Notes: a model not told the origin generated them from the letters alone. Shown: positions 17,200 to 26,159, counted from the stretch's first letter. The stretch is 64,000 nt of DNA from Streptomyces sp. NBC_01707 (GCF_041438805.1 NZ_CP109190.1:6944001-7008000); one strand, 5' to 3'. A program made the numbers and translations.

Positions 17200-18531
17200 G
17201 CGGTCGGCGCGCGGGTAGCCGAGCAGATGCAGCCGGTCCAGCTCGTCCGTCCACCGGAACACGCCGACCCCCGCCGCGGCCTCCGTGGCCGGCAGCCGCA
17301 CATTCGCGGGCAGTGCCTCCGGCACCCCGCTGGTGACCTCGACCTGTGCCGGACGGCCGCGGCCGGCCAGCACGTCCGCCGCGTTGCGTCCGGGCGTCGC
17401 GCCGTACGCGATGCCCTCGTCCGTCACGGAGACCAGGGTCAGCGGCTTCGAGCCGTCCGTCGCCTCGAGACAGAAACCCTTCTTCGTCTCCAGGTCGAAG
17501 GCGAGGTTCCCGGCCACCAGGTACGTCCGCGAGGGCGACATGACGGCCTGCGGATACTGGCCCGGCTTGATCGCCACCTTGTGGCACTCCACCGTCGCCA
17601 CCGGCTTTCCCGTCTCCGCGTCGTGCACCGCCCACAGGTCATGGGTCGTCGCCCGCTTCTGGCCCTTCGCGAGCTGCCACTTCGCCAGCACCCACCCGGG
17701 GGCCACCGAGGTCGGGATCCCGCTGGAACGGTCGGTGCCCTTCGGGGCGACGTTCCGGCTGAACCAGCCGCCCTGCACCCAGAACTCCCGTGCCCCGCTG
17801 ACCAGCAGCCCCTTCGTGGTCAGTCCGAACACCTCGGTGAGCTGCCTGCAGGAGCGGCAGTCCTTCGGGTACTTCAGCGCCGTGGGGGCGATCTTCGTGA
17901 TCCGGCCGCTCGCCGGGTCGACCAGCACGCTGTTCGTGCGGCCGTCGCTGATCAGGATGCCGGGTCCGCTGGTGTCGACGGTCGGTGCGGAGTTCCACGG
18001 CACCTCTATGCGCTGCCGGGAGCCGTCCGTCGCGTTGTACACGTCGAGGGAGACGATCGTGTCGGCCGGGGTCAGCGCGTTCACACCGACCTTCCCGTAC
18101 GCCCACGTGACGAAGTACTCCACGTCGTCCTTGGTGACCAGGAGCAGCTTCGGGAAGTGCTTCGAGGCCGGCGGCCGCCAGTTCTCGCCCTTCCAGCCGG
18201 CCTTCCCGGTCTCCGAGTCGATGGTCTCCAGCCGGTACTGGTTGTCGGAGACCCGCAGCAGATAGGCGAGGCGTCCCGTCGTCCGGGAGATCGCGTAGTC
18301 GGGGGAGGTGTTGATGAGCTCCCAGCCGCGTCGGGTCGTGTACGCGGGAGGAACGGTGAGCTGTGTCGCCGGGCCCGTACCCGTCTGAACCGGCTTCTTC
18401 GGCCCGTTGTCGCCCTTGCCCCCCTCACCCTTCTTCCCGTTCCCCCCGGCACCGCAGGTGGCCAGCAGAAGCAGCAGGGCAAGCACCAGCACCCCGGCGA
18501 CCAGAGTCAGGCGCACGATCTTCTGTCGCAT
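17197..18531 (-). CDS. Secreted PQQ-like beta-propeller protein
   Basis: About 444 residues. The N-terminus has basic residues, then a long Leu/Val stretch and LLLLLATCGAGG. The Cys could be lipidated, but Thr at -1 is unusual, so a plain signal peptide or anchor is also possible. A Gly/Lys-rich linker follows (NGKKGEGGKGDNG). The rest shows repeating WD/PQQ-like blades such as VSLDVYNATDGS, LVDPASGRI and WAVHDAETGKP. A CRSC pair lies mid-protein. Function unknown. ATG 18531 has GGGG nearby; ATG 18549 is also in frame. Its stop codon lies in the terminal repeat of the MITE-like element. Confidence 0.72.
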   Translation of the reverse strand: MRQKIVRLTLVAGVLVLALLLLLATCGAGGNGKKGEGGKGDNGPKKPVQTGTGPATQLTVPPAYTTRRGWELINTSPDYAISRTTGRLAYLLRVSDNQYRLETIDSETGKAGWKGENWRPPASKHFPKLLLVTKDDVEYFVTWAYGKVGVNALTPADTIVSLDVYNATDGSRQRIEVPWNSAPTVDTSGPGILISDGRTNSVLVDPASGRITKIAPTALKYPKDCRSCRQLTEVFGLTTKGLLVSGAREFWVQGGWFSRNVAPKGTDRSSGIPTSVAPGWVLAKWQLAKGQKRATTHDLWAVHDAETGKPVATVECHKVAIKPGQYPQAVMSPSRTYLVAGNLAFDLETKKGFCLEATDGSKPLTLVSVTDEGIAYGATPGRNAADVLAGRGRPAQVEVTSGVPEALPANVRLPATEAAAGVGVFRWTDELDRLHLLGYPRADR

Positions 18532-18542
18532 GGTCCCCTTGA

Positions 18543-18582
18543 TGAGCATTCCCGACCTCACGTGAGCATTCCTGACCTCGCG
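18543..18582. repeat. Two tandem 20-bp repeats at the start of the PQQ-like gene
   Basis: TGAGCATTCCCGACCTCACG and TGAGCATTCCTGACCTCGCG lie head to tail and match at 18 of 20 positions. They cover the upstream alternative start codon (18549) and the region where the mRNA start should be. They could be operators or a local slippage duplication. Confidence 0.6.
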
Positions 18583-18713
18583 CCGATCAGCGTAGCAACT
18601 GGCCCAGGCGCCGCGGCAGTTCAGCTCGGCGGCGGTGGTGCGGGGACCGAATGCGGGCGACGGTGTGCCGGACGGGACGTGCACCGGCCGGAGAACGGCC
18701 GGTCGTGTCCGCC

Positions 18714-18729
18714 TACAATTTTTTCGGTG
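18714..18729 (+). promoter_or_regulatory. -10 box of a leaderless transcript
   Basis: TACAAT (18714-18719) lies exactly 7 nt before the GTG start of the Rsm22 gene, and no ribosome site exists. Transcription should begin on or next to the start codon. Confidence 0.6.
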
Positions 18730-19725
18730 AACGTCACCCTCTCCACCGCGGCAGGCCTGCGCACGGCGCTGGCCGGACTACTCGACGGACTGCCGCCCAA
18801 GCAGGCCGCCCAGGCCGTCGACCGGCTTATCGCCAATTACCGGGGGACCACCCCGACCGATGCCCCGGTGCTCCGCGACCGCTCGGACGTCGCCGCGTAC
18901 GCCGCGTACCGGATGCCCGCGACCTTCGAAGCGGTACGGTCCGCCCTCGCCGCCCTGCGCGAGGCCGCTCCGGAGTGGGTACCCGCCACCCACACCGACA
19001 TCGGCGGCGGCACCGGCGCGGCGAGCTGGGCCGTCGCCGGGGCCTGGGAGGGGCACCGGACGACCGTCCTCGACTGGGCCGAGCCCGCCCTCGTCCTCGG
19101 CCGGGAACTGGCCGGGGCCTCCGGTGTCGAGGCCCTGCGCGCCGCCGACTGGCGGCGGGCCCGGATCGGTGCGGGCCTGGAGCTCGACCCCACGGACCTG
19201 GTGACCGTCAGCTACGTACTGGGGGAGCTGACGGCGGCCGCCCGCACCGCCCTCGTCGACACGGCCGCGGCCGCCGCACAGGCCGTCGTGATCGTCGAAC
19301 CCGGTACCCCCGACGGATACGCCCGCATCATCGAGGCCCGCGACCGGCTGATCGCCGCCGGGCTGACGGTCGCCGCGCCGTGCCCGCACAGCGAGGCGTG
19401 CCCCATCGAGCCGGGCACCGACTGGTGCCACTTCTCCGCCCGGGTCAGCCGCTCCTCGCTGCACCGTCAGGTGAAGGGCGGATCGCTGCCGTACGAGGAC
19501 GAGAAGTTCAGCTATGTCGTGGCGACCCGCTTCGCCGCCGAGCCCGTAGCCGCCCGGGTCACCCGTAAGCCGCAGATCCGCAAGGGGCAGGTGTTGCTGG
19601 ACCTCTGCACCCGCGACGAGGCACTCAAGCGCTCCACGGTCACCAAGCGGCACGGCGAGCTGTACCGGGCCGCCCGGGACACCGCGTGGGGCGACGCCTG
19701 GCCGCCCCCCGGTGACGACGCCTGA
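18727..19725 (+). CDS. Rsm22-family SAM-dependent methyltransferase
   Basis: A 332-residue protein of the family named after mitochondrial Rsm22, thought to act on the small ribosomal subunit. The SAM-binding loop is HTDIGGGTGAASWAVA near residues 96-111. LVTVSYVLGEL and VVIVEPGTPDGY follow as the post-I blocks. The Cys cluster CPHSEACPIEPGTDWCHF near 221-238 is typical and may bind a metal or Fe-S cluster. The C-terminus is basic (RKPQIRKGQVLLDLC). GTG 18727 is chosen because the -10 box leaves no room for an upstream start. It is convergent with the dimethylargininase gene. Confidence 0.88.
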   Translation: MNVTLSTAAGLRTALAGLLDGLPPKQAAQAVDRLIANYRGTTPTDAPVLRDRSDVAAYAAYRMPATFEAVRSALAALREAAPEWVPATHTDIGGGTGAASWAVAGAWEGHRTTVLDWAEPALVLGRELAGASGVEALRAADWRRARIGAGLELDPTDLVTVSYVLGELTAAARTALVDTAAAAAQAVVIVEPGTPDGYARIIEARDRLIAAGLTVAAPCPHSEACPIEPGTDWCHFSARVSRSSLHRQVKGGSLPYEDEKFSYVVATRFAAEPVAARVTRKPQIRKGQVLLDLCTRDEALKRSTVTKRHGELYRAARDTAWGDAWPPPGDDA

Positions 19726-19741
19726 GGGTCTCCTTCCCGGA

Positions 19742-20599
19742 TCAGGCCGGAGGAGGGACCTGACCGCGCAGCTCCTGGGTGCAGCACTTCACGCTGCCGC
19801 CGCCCTTGAGCAGCTCGCTCAGGTCCATCGGGACCGGTTCGAAACCGCGTGCCCGCAGCGGGTCGAAGAGGCCCGCGGCACCCTGGGGCACCAGCACGTG
19901 GAGGCCGTCGCTGACCGCGTTCAGCCCGAGCGCGGCGGCGTCGGCCTCCTCGGCTGTCAACGCGTCGGGGAAGAGTCGCCTCAGCACGGAGCGGCTGCCC
20001 GGCGAGAAGGCGCCCGGGTAGTACATGATCTCGTCGCCCGCCTCGTCGAGTACACACAGTGCCGTGTCCAGGTGGTAGTAGCGCGGGTCCACCAGATCGA
20101 GCCCGATCACCGGCCGTCCGAAGAACTCCTGCGCCTCGCCGTGCGAGAGCGGACTGGACCGGAAGCCGCGCCCGGCCAGCAGGTACGACGAGGTGACCGC
20201 GAAATCGCCCTCGCCCTCGTTGACGTGGGCCGGCTCGTGGATCTCGGTGAAGCCGTGGCCCCGGAACCAGTCCCGGTGCGCCTCGGCCTCGGGGTACCGC
20301 TCCTGGTACGCGAACCGGGCGCCCAGCACCCGGCCGTCCACGACGGTGGCTCCGTTGGCGGCGAAGACCATGTCGGGCAGGTCGGGACGCGGGGTGAGCA
20401 GCTCGACGGTGTGGCCGAGCGCCCGGTAGCGGTCGCGCAGGTCCTCCCACTGCGCCTGGGCCAGCTGCAGATCGACCGGCTTGCTCGGGTCCATCCACGG
20501 GTTGATGGAGTACGTGACCTCGAAATGGGTCGGGGCGCACATCAGATAGCGGCGCGGAGTCGCTTCACGAAGCGATGAGGGTGTGGCTTCACGAGGCAA
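19742..20599 (-). CDS. ddaH: Dimethylargininase (NG,NG-dimethylarginine dimethylaminohydrolase)
   Basis: A 285-residue guanidino-group-modifying enzyme. It should hydrolyse methylarginines, or related guanidines, to citrulline. Family blocks are RYLMCAPTHFEVTYSINPWM, LPDMVFAANGATV, YHLDTALCVL with the catalytic His, and the nucleophile Cys in GGGSVKCCTQELRG near the C-terminus. I chose the TTG at 20599 because GAGGAG lies 6 nt upstream, whereas the ATG at 20542 would cut off the conserved RYLM. The leader contains a small REATP duplication. The related enzyme arginine deiminase is longer. It is not clustered with arginine catabolism genes here. Confidence 0.88.
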   Translation of the reverse strand: MPREATPSSLREATPRRYLMCAPTHFEVTYSINPWMDPSKPVDLQLAQAQWEDLRDRYRALGHTVELLTPRPDLPDMVFAANGATVVDGRVLGARFAYQERYPEAEAHRDWFRGHGFTEIHEPAHVNEGEGDFAVTSSYLLAGRGFRSSPLSHGEAQEFFGRPVIGLDLVDPRYYHLDTALCVLDEAGDEIMYYPGAFSPGSRSVLRRLFPDALTAEEADAAALGLNAVSDGLHVLVPQGAAGLFDPLRARGFEPVPMDLSELLKGGGSVKCCTQELRGQVPPPA

Positions 20600-20939
20600 T
20601 GGGGGCTCCTCACGGACAGCAGGGGTGGCCTGCGGACAGTCGGGGCTCGCACGGGTCCGTGCGTGAGCCCATGGTGCGCCGTCCGGGGCGACCGCGCAGT
20701 GAACCGATCGGGTGGTTGTACAGGCGGCTCGGTAACGACTACGGAGAGGCGTCGAGGTGCTACGACCCGTCCCGCTCCGCCGACGGACACTGCTCAGCCA
20801 CACCTGCCATTTCAGTCGAATTACTGGCATAGTGCCCAGCTCGGTGCGCCGGTCCGCGTACCCCGCTTGAGAACTCTGGCCACCCGAGGCGCAGGATGGT
20901 GGGACCATAGGCAGGGGCAACGCTGAGGTAAGGGGATTG
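20600..20939. other. 340-bp divergent intergenic region
   Basis: I see no gene with coding character. A possible sigma-70 promoter for the rightward gene is TTGAGA near 20868 with CAGGAT about 19 bp downstream. The AT-richer patch at 20805-20835 (CATTTCAGTCGAATTACTGG) is another promoter candidate. Nothing else stands out. Confidence 0.4.
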
Positions 20940-21686
20940 ATGGGCGCCGATTTCGGCCGTTCTCGCGGCACGGAGAGCAAGTTTTCCCAATGGCTTCGCC
21001 GACGACCCAAATCGCAGCACAGCGAGGTCGACGACACCGCCCGGGAGGCGCTGCTCCTGGCTGTCGCCGAAGCCGGAATGCCCATCTCGCCGGCCGCCCA
21101 CCCGGTCGGCTACCGATGTTCGTGCGAACGCATCGGCTGTCCCACCCCCGCCCGGCACCCCATCTCGTTCGCCTGGCAGACGCAGTCCACCACCGACCGT
21201 GCCCAGATCGAGCGCTGGGCCCGCAGTCAGCCGCAGGCCAACTTCATCACCGCGACCGGCATGATCCATGACGTTCTCGACGTGCCGTTGACCGCGGGCA
21301 AGCAGGCTCTGGAGCGGCTCCTCGCCGCGGACATCGACGTCGGCCCGGTGGCCGTATCCGGCGACGACCGGATGCTCTTCTTCACCGCCACCCGCGGCAC
21401 CCCCGAGGACGAGGACGAGTGGTGGCCCTGCGAGCTGGACTGCCATCCCGAGACCATGGACGAGCATCCGGGGATGCGCTGGCACTGCCGCGGAAGCTAC
21501 GTACTCCTGCCGCCCGCCATGCTCCCCGGTGAACTGGACGTGCACTGGGTCCGCGGCCCGGAGAACCCGCTGCCGGACCCGCTGACGCTGCTGGAGACGC
21601 TCACCGACGCCTGCGCGCAGTACGCCGACACGGCGGACCAGAGTGATCTCGACCACGACTCGGTGGCCTGGCCGCTCAGCCGCTGA
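20940..21686 (+). CDS. Bifunctional DNA primase/polymerase N-terminal domain-like protein
   Basis: A 248-residue cytoplasmic protein common in Streptomyces. REALLLAVAEAGMPISPAAHPVGYRCSCERIGCPTP..HP matches the N-terminal block of prim-pol-like proteins, with Cys residues that may bind zinc. WARSQPQANFITATG matches the next block. The catalytic Asp pair of true prim-pol enzymes is not evident and the protein is short, so it may be a non-catalytic derivative with a regulatory role. AAGGGG lies 4 nt before ATG 20940. It stands alone, followed by a strong hairpin. Confidence 0.72.
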   Translation: MGADFGRSRGTESKFSQWLRRRPKSQHSEVDDTAREALLLAVAEAGMPISPAAHPVGYRCSCERIGCPTPARHPISFAWQTQSTTDRAQIERWARSQPQANFITATGMIHDVLDVPLTAGKQALERLLAADIDVGPVAVSGDDRMLFFTATRGTPEDEDEWWPCELDCHPETMDEHPGMRWHCRGSYVLLPPAMLPGELDVHWVRGPENPLPDPLTLLETLTDACAQYADTADQSDLDHDSVAWPLSR

Positions 21687-21730
21687 GATCCCCCGCGGCG
21701 GAAGAACGGGCGAGCGACGCGGCGTCTCGC

Positions 21731-21769
21731 GAACCCTGCGCCGCGGCACATCGGGAACCCTGCGCCGCG
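21731..21769. repeat. Two 15-bp direct repeats, 24-bp period
   Basis: GAACCCTGCGCCGCG occurs at 21731-21745 and 21755-21769, between the primase-like gene and the terminator hairpin. Function unknown. Confidence 0.6.
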
Positions 21770-21786
21770 AGCAGCGGAGGACGGCC

Positions 21787-21811
21787 CCTGGCGGCAGGGG
21801 ACGCCGCCAGG
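21787..21811. terminator. Bidirectional hairpin between convergent genes
   Basis: CCTGGCGGC and GCCGCCAGG form a 9-bp perfect stem with a 7-nt loop. It lies just beyond the end of the lipoprotein gene and 100 bp after the primase-like gene. Confidence 0.65.
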
Positions 21812-21825
21812 CGGCGCAATCGCGC

Positions 21826-22821
21826 CTACGAGCCCTTCGCCGCCGTGAGCCCCGGCAGCCGGTTCAGCACGATCACCTTGGCGCGGTTCCCGGCGCCCTT
21901 CTTCGGGACGTACACCAGCTGGCTGGAGACCCGCTCCTTGGTGAGGGTGGTCTTCACCTCGCCGGTCAGCAGCGCCTGTACATCCGCGTTGACCGGCGGT
22001 CGCAGTCCCTTGGCGGCGGTCTGCTGCTCGAAGTGCTTGCTGCTGAAGAAGACCAGCGCCCCGCCGTCCTCCGTCTCCAGGCCGAGCGGACCGAACGTAC
22101 CGCCGTCCAGCGGCTGGTCGATGAACTGGAAGGAGAAGCCCGCCCGTCGGCTGTTCCTGCGCTCGACCCGCCAGGCCGAGGTGGCGACCCCGGGGGCGAA
22201 CACGTCCGGCGTGCCCTTCTGCAGGTACTGCGTGTACGACGTGCTCAAGTCCTCCGGCGCCACGGCCAGTTCCGCACTGTCCGCGGTGACCGGCCGGGCC
22301 CGCCCGTCGCCGTCCTTCGCGAACGCGGGCAGCTCGGACGGCGTCACGACCGCGAGATACGACGCCTTCCAGACGGCGTCGGGACCGGTCCGGACGAAGA
22401 CGATCAGCCAGCTGGTGTCCTGCTTCCCGCTGTCCTGGTCGCGGTTGGAGTCGGTGATCGCGAGGAACCAGCGCGGCCAGCCGGCCTTCTTCGGGATGAG
22501 ATACGTGGCGTCGGTCAGCTCCAGCGGCCGGTGGTTCGCGTTGCCGTCGGGGTTGTTCTTCTGCCGCGCCCGCAGACCGGCCTGGTTGATCGCTCCGAGC
22601 GCACCGGTGACCCGGTCCGCGTCCAGCGCGGGGTCGTAGGCCTTGTCCGCCGCGTTGTACGCGGTGGTGAAGTCCGAAAGGGCCTTCGCGGCCTCAGACT
22701 TCGTCGCCGCCGGCACGATCTCCAGCTCGCCGTGCACCGTCACGCACCCGCTCGCCGTCATGCTCAGCACCATCGCTGTCGCGAGCCCCGTCGCCAGCCG
22801 AATCGGCCTCAGACTTCTCAT
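21826..22821 (-). CDS. Lipoprotein at the end of the efeOBU cluster
   Basis: A 331-residue exported protein of unknown function. The signal has MRSLRPIRLATG, a hydrophobic core and a clean lipobox, MTASGC, with Cys at residue 26. The mature part starts with a helical region (SEAAKALSDFTTAYNAADKAYD) and then mixed alpha/beta sequence. I do not recognise a domain. It starts inside efeU: the first 128 bp overlap the efeU tail in another frame. Being the last gene in this unit, it may share the iron regulation of efeO. A weak GAAAG precedes the ATG. Confidence 0.75.
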   Translation of the reverse strand: MRSLRPIRLATGLATAMVLSMTASGCVTVHGELEIVPAATKSEAAKALSDFTTAYNAADKAYDPALDADRVTGALGAINQAGLRARQKNNPDGNANHRPLELTDATYLIPKKAGWPRWFLAITDSNRDQDSGKQDTSWLIVFVRTGPDAVWKASYLAVVTPSELPAFAKDGDGRARPVTADSAELAVAPEDLSTSYTQYLQKGTPDVFAPGVATSAWRVERRNSRRAGFSFQFIDQPLDGGTFGPLGLETEDGGALVFFSSKHFEQQTAAKGLRPPVNADVQALLTGEVKTTLTKERVSSQLVYVPKKGAGNRAKVIVLNRLPGLTAAKGS

Positions 22822-23665
22822 CCGTTGCTTTCTGCGCCTTCTGATCCGTCGCCCCCACTGACCGTCCGAACCCTACCGGGGCGAGGAACAGCGCGAGAGT
22901 GGGGATCAGATACAGCGCCCACACCGTGACCTGAAGAACGGTCGGATCGGGCTGGAAGTTGAAGGTGCCCTTCAGGAGCGTGCCGTACCAGCTGTCCGGC
23001 GGGATCGTGGCGCTGATGTCGAACGCCCGGTTCTGCAGACCGCCGAGGAACTCGGCCTCCTGCAGGTCGTGGACGCCGTACGCGAGCACGCCCGCCGCGA
23101 CGACCACCAGCATGCCGCCGGTCCAGGTGAAGAACTTCGCCAGGTTGATCCTCAGCGCACCGCGGTAGAACAGCCAGCCCAGCACCACGGCCGTGGCGAT
23201 CCCGAGCAGCGCACCGATCATCGGGTGCCAGCCGTCGTCCGCGGCATGCACCGCACGCCAGACGAACAGCGAGGTCTCGAGCCCCTCCCGGCCGACGGCG
23301 AGCAGTGCCGTGGCGACCAGCGCGCCGGTGCCCATCGCGAGCGCCGCGTCGAGCTTGCCGTGCAGCTCCGCCTTCAGATGCCGCGCGGTGCGCCGCATCC
23401 AGAACACCATCCAGGTGACCAGGCCGACCGAGACGATCGACAGCGAACCGCCCAGCGCCTCCTGTGCCTTGAACGTCATCTCCTGCGAGCCGAATTCGAG
23501 ACCCGCGCCGAACGCCAGGCTGACGACGACCGCGATGGAGACCCCGAGCCAGATCGGCAGCAGCTTGCTCCGGTTGCCGGTCTTCACCAGATAGGCGACG
23601 AGGATGCAGACGACCAGGCTGGCCTCAAGGCCTTCGCGCAGGCCGATCAGGAAGTTGCTGAACAC
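22694..23665 (-). CDS. efeU: EfeU iron permease (FTR1 family)
   Basis: A 323-residue membrane protein that imports iron across the cytoplasmic membrane. It has about seven membrane segments. Both iron-binding REGLE motifs are present, in segment 1 (residues 10-14) and segment 4 (126-130). The GTG at 23665 is preceded by AAAGGAG at 9 nt. It is the third gene of the unit efeO-efeB-efeU, 32 bp after efeB. The last 42 residues, a polar Lys/Glu/Asp/Gly-rich tail, overlap the next gene. That tail is not part of the transport core, so the overlap may be tolerated or may have arisen by loss of an earlier stop. Confidence 0.92.
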   Translation of the reverse strand: MFSNFLIGLREGLEASLVVCILVAYLVKTGNRSKLLPIWLGVSIAVVVSLAFGAGLEFGSQEMTFKAQEALGGSLSIVSVGLVTWMVFWMRRTARHLKAELHGKLDAALAMGTGALVATALLAVGREGLETSLFVWRAVHAADDGWHPMIGALLGIATAVVLGWLFYRGALRINLAKFFTWTGGMLVVVAAGVLAYGVHDLQEAEFLGGLQNRAFDISATIPPDSWYGTLLKGTFNFQPDPTVLQVTVWALYLIPTLALFLAPVGFGRSVGATDQKAQKATDEKSEADSAGDGARDSDGAEHDGERVRDGARRAGDRAGGDEV

Positions 23666-23697
23666 GTTTCGGTTCTCCTTTTTCGCTTCGAGTCCCG

Positions 23698-25002
23698 TTA
23701 CGAGAACAGCGCCCGGCCCCACCAGTCGTCCTTGGAGCGGACGCCCGGCGGGACGGCGAAGTGCGCCGAACCCACGTGCTGGATGTACTCGTTGAGTGCG
23801 TCGTGTGCCGCGAGGCGGCGCTGCAGCGGAATGAACGCCTTGCGGACATCGCGCTGGTAGGCCAGGAAGAACAGCCCGGCGTCGAGCCGGCCCAGGCCGT
23901 CCGTGCCGTCCGTGAAGGAGTAGCCGCGGCGCAGGATCTTCGCACCGTCGTTGCTGTCCGGGTGGGCGAGCCGCACATGGGCGGTCGGCAGCATCGCCTT
24001 CAGGAACGGCTCGTCGCGCTCCTTCGCCTTGCCGACCGGGGCACCCTCGCCCTTGTCCCGGCCGAAGACGTCCTCCTGCTCCTGGAGTCCGGTCCGGTCC
24101 CAGGTCTCGATGTGCATACGGATGCGCCGGGCCACCAGGTACGAACCGCCGGTCATCCAGCCGGCGTCGTCCTTCTCGCCGACCCACACGTGCTTGTCGA
24201 GGGCCGCGGTGTCGGTGCCGGAGATGTTCCGGGTGCCGTCCTTGAAGCCCATCATGTTGCGTGGAGTCTGGGCGTCGGGCGTCGTCGACGACGTCTTGCC
24301 GAAGCCCAGTTGGGACCAGCGGATCGCGGTGCGGCCCATGCCGATCCTGGCGAGGTTGCGGATGGCGTGCACCGCGACCTGCGGGTCGTCCGCGCACGCC
24401 TGGACGCACAGGTCGCCGCCGCTGCGGGCCGCGTCGAGATTGTCGCCGGGGAACTTCGGCAGATCGACGAGCGCCTCCGGGCGCCGGTCCTCGAGGCCGA
24501 ACCTCCCCTTGGCGAACAGGGAGGGACCGAAGCCGATGGTCAGGGTGAGCCGGGACGGCTTGAGCCCCAGCGCCTCGCCGGTGTCGTCCGGTGGTGCTTC
24601 GGCGAGACCGCCGTACGCCCCGTCGCCGACCGCGTGACCGTCCGTCATGCGCTCGGCCGCCCGCGTCCACTCCTTGAGCAGCGCGATCAGCTCGGCCCGG
24701 TCCTTCGTCGTCACGTCGAACGCGGCGAAGTGCAGCCTGTCCTGGACGGCGGTGGCGATACCGGCCTGGTGCACACCGTGGAACGGCACCGCGGCACCGC
24801 TGTCCGCGGCCGGCACGGCGTCGTTCTCCGTACGCACCGCGGCGACCGCGCCACCGGCCGCGACCGCGCCGAGTGCCAGCCCGGCACCGCCCCAGCCGAG
24901 CAGTGCACGGCGCGACGGGGCGCGGCCCCCGGTGGTGTCCGGCTCGGCGGCGCCCGCGTCGGCGACGTCCGTCCCGGCGGTGTTCTGGCTCTCCTCGGAC
25001 AT
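23698..25002 (-). CDS. efeB: EfeB Tat-exported DyP-type haem peroxidase
   Basis: A 434-residue dye-decolourising peroxidase. It is thought to act with EfeO in the cell envelope in ferrous iron uptake. The Tat signal is SRRALLGWGGAGLALGAVAAGG (about 30-51). The DyP motif GxxDG appears as GFKDGTRN near 243, with the distal Asp. The proximal haem His is probably in HVRLAHPDSND near 340. GGGGAGG lies 8 nt before ATG 25002. The gene is 20 bp after efeO in the same direction. Confidence 0.93.
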   Translation of the reverse strand: MSEESQNTAGTDVADAGAAEPDTTGGRAPSRRALLGWGGAGLALGAVAAGGAVAAVRTENDAVPAADSGAAVPFHGVHQAGIATAVQDRLHFAAFDVTTKDRAELIALLKEWTRAAERMTDGHAVGDGAYGGLAEAPPDDTGEALGLKPSRLTLTIGFGPSLFAKGRFGLEDRRPEALVDLPKFPGDNLDAARSGGDLCVQACADDPQVAVHAIRNLARIGMGRTAIRWSQLGFGKTSSTTPDAQTPRNMMGFKDGTRNISGTDTAALDKHVWVGEKDDAGWMTGGSYLVARRIRMHIETWDRTGLQEQEDVFGRDKGEGAPVGKAKERDEPFLKAMLPTAHVRLAHPDSNDGAKILRRGYSFTDGTDGLGRLDAGLFFLAYQRDVRKAFIPLQRRLAAHDALNEYIQHVGSAHFAVPPGVRSKDDWWGRALFS

Positions 25003-25022
25003 GACCGGTGCCTCCCCGTCCG

Positions 25023-26159
25023 TTACTTCGTCACTGCGGCGGCGAGCTGCGACAGCGGCTCGGCCAGCGCGTTGACGGCGTCCGACAGCTCCTTGCGGTC
25101 CGCCTTGCCGACCTTGTCGTAGGAGGTGAACTCGTAGGAGCTCTTGTCCTCGCGGTACTTGTCCAGCAGCGTGTTCAGCGCCGCGAACTGCTTGTCCAGG
25201 GTGGCGGTCAGTGCCGCGTCGTTCTTCGAGGCGATCGGCTTCAGGAGGTCGTACGACTTCTGCGCGCCCTCGACGTTGGCCTTGAAGTCGATCAGGTCGG
25301 TGTGGCTGTAGCGCTCCTCCTCACCGGTCACCTTGCCGGTGGCGACCTCGTCGAGGAGCTCCTTGGCGCCGTTGGCCATCGAGGTCGGGGTGATCTCCGC
25401 CTTGCCGACCCGCTTCTGCCAGTCGACCAGGTCCTTGTAGAGGACCGGGGCGAGGGCCTTCTCCTCGGCGCCGAGCTTCTTGTCCTGCCACAGCGCCTTC
25501 TCCAGGCGGTGCCAGCCGGTCCACTTCTGGCCGTCCTCCAGGCCGTCCGCGCGGACGTCGACCTTCGGGTCGATGTCACCGAACGACTCGGCGACCGGCT
25601 CGGTGCGCTCCCAGCCGATGCGGGAGTCGGCGTACGCCTTCTTCGCGGCCTCGATGTCGCCCGCGGCGACGGCGTCCGTGAAGACCTTGACCTTCGGCAG
25701 CGTCTCGTCGGCCTGCGCCTGCACATAGGTGCGGTAGCCGGCGACGGCCTTGTCCATCTCGGGGCTGCGCTTGACCGCGGTGCCGCCGGTGACCTCGATC
25801 TTCTGCCGGAAGCCGGCACCCTTCATGCCGGGCTTGCAGACGACGTCGTACGAACCGGCCTTGACCTCGGCGGTGATGGTGCCCTTGGTGCCGGGGCCGA
25901 TGTTCTCGCGCTCGGCGACGATCCGGTCGTCCGGGAAGAGGACGTAGACCTCGGTGACCTTGGATCCCTTGTTCTCCACGGCGAGCGCGATGTGACCGGC
26001 AGGGAGCTTCTTCTTCGACACCGCGCAGGAGTCGTCCTTCGCGGTGACCTTCACCGCGCCGTCACCCTTGCCGTCGCTCTTCTCGGCGCAGCCCGTGACG
26101 GCGGTCAGAGCCGCCGCGGTGGCGACAGCGGTGACGACGGAGAATCGAACGGCTCGCAT
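25023..26159 (-). CDS. efeO: EfeO iron-binding lipoprotein (cupredoxin plus M75 domain)
   Basis: A 378-residue exported protein that captures iron and passes it to EfeU. The lipobox is AVTGC with Cys24. The N-terminal cupredoxin-like domain (about 38-125) has DSCAVSKKKLPAG and CKPGMKGAGF. The C-terminal M75/imelysin-like domain (about 135-378) carries the metal motif HxxE as GWHRLEKALW near 220. It is the first gene of the unit and a DmdR/IdeR-type iron box lies 65-83 bp upstream of the start, so repression by iron is expected. Confidence 0.93.
   Translation of the reverse strand: MRAVRFSVVTAVATAAALTAVTGCAEKSDGKGDGAVKVTAKDDSCAVSKKKLPAGHIALAVENKGSKVTEVYVLFPDDRIVAERENIGPGTKGTITAEVKAGSYDVVCKPGMKGAGFRQKIEVTGGTAVKRSPEMDKAVAGYRTYVQAQADETLPKVKVFTDAVAAGDIEAAKKAYADSRIGWERTEPVAESFGDIDPKVDVRADGLEDGQKWTGWHRLEKALWQDKKLGAEEKALAPVLYKDLVDWQKRVGKAEITPTSMANGAKELLDEVATGKVTGEEERYSHTDLIDFKANVEGAQKSYDLLKPIASKNDAALTATLDKQFAALNTLLDKYREDKSSYEFTSYDKVGKADRKELSDAVNALAEPLSQLAAAVTK

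Noticed and set aside
20575..20832. 85-codon ORF overlapping the dimethylargininase start on the other strand
   Set aside because: Composition is shadow-like, there is no ribosome site, and it overlaps a well-supported start region.
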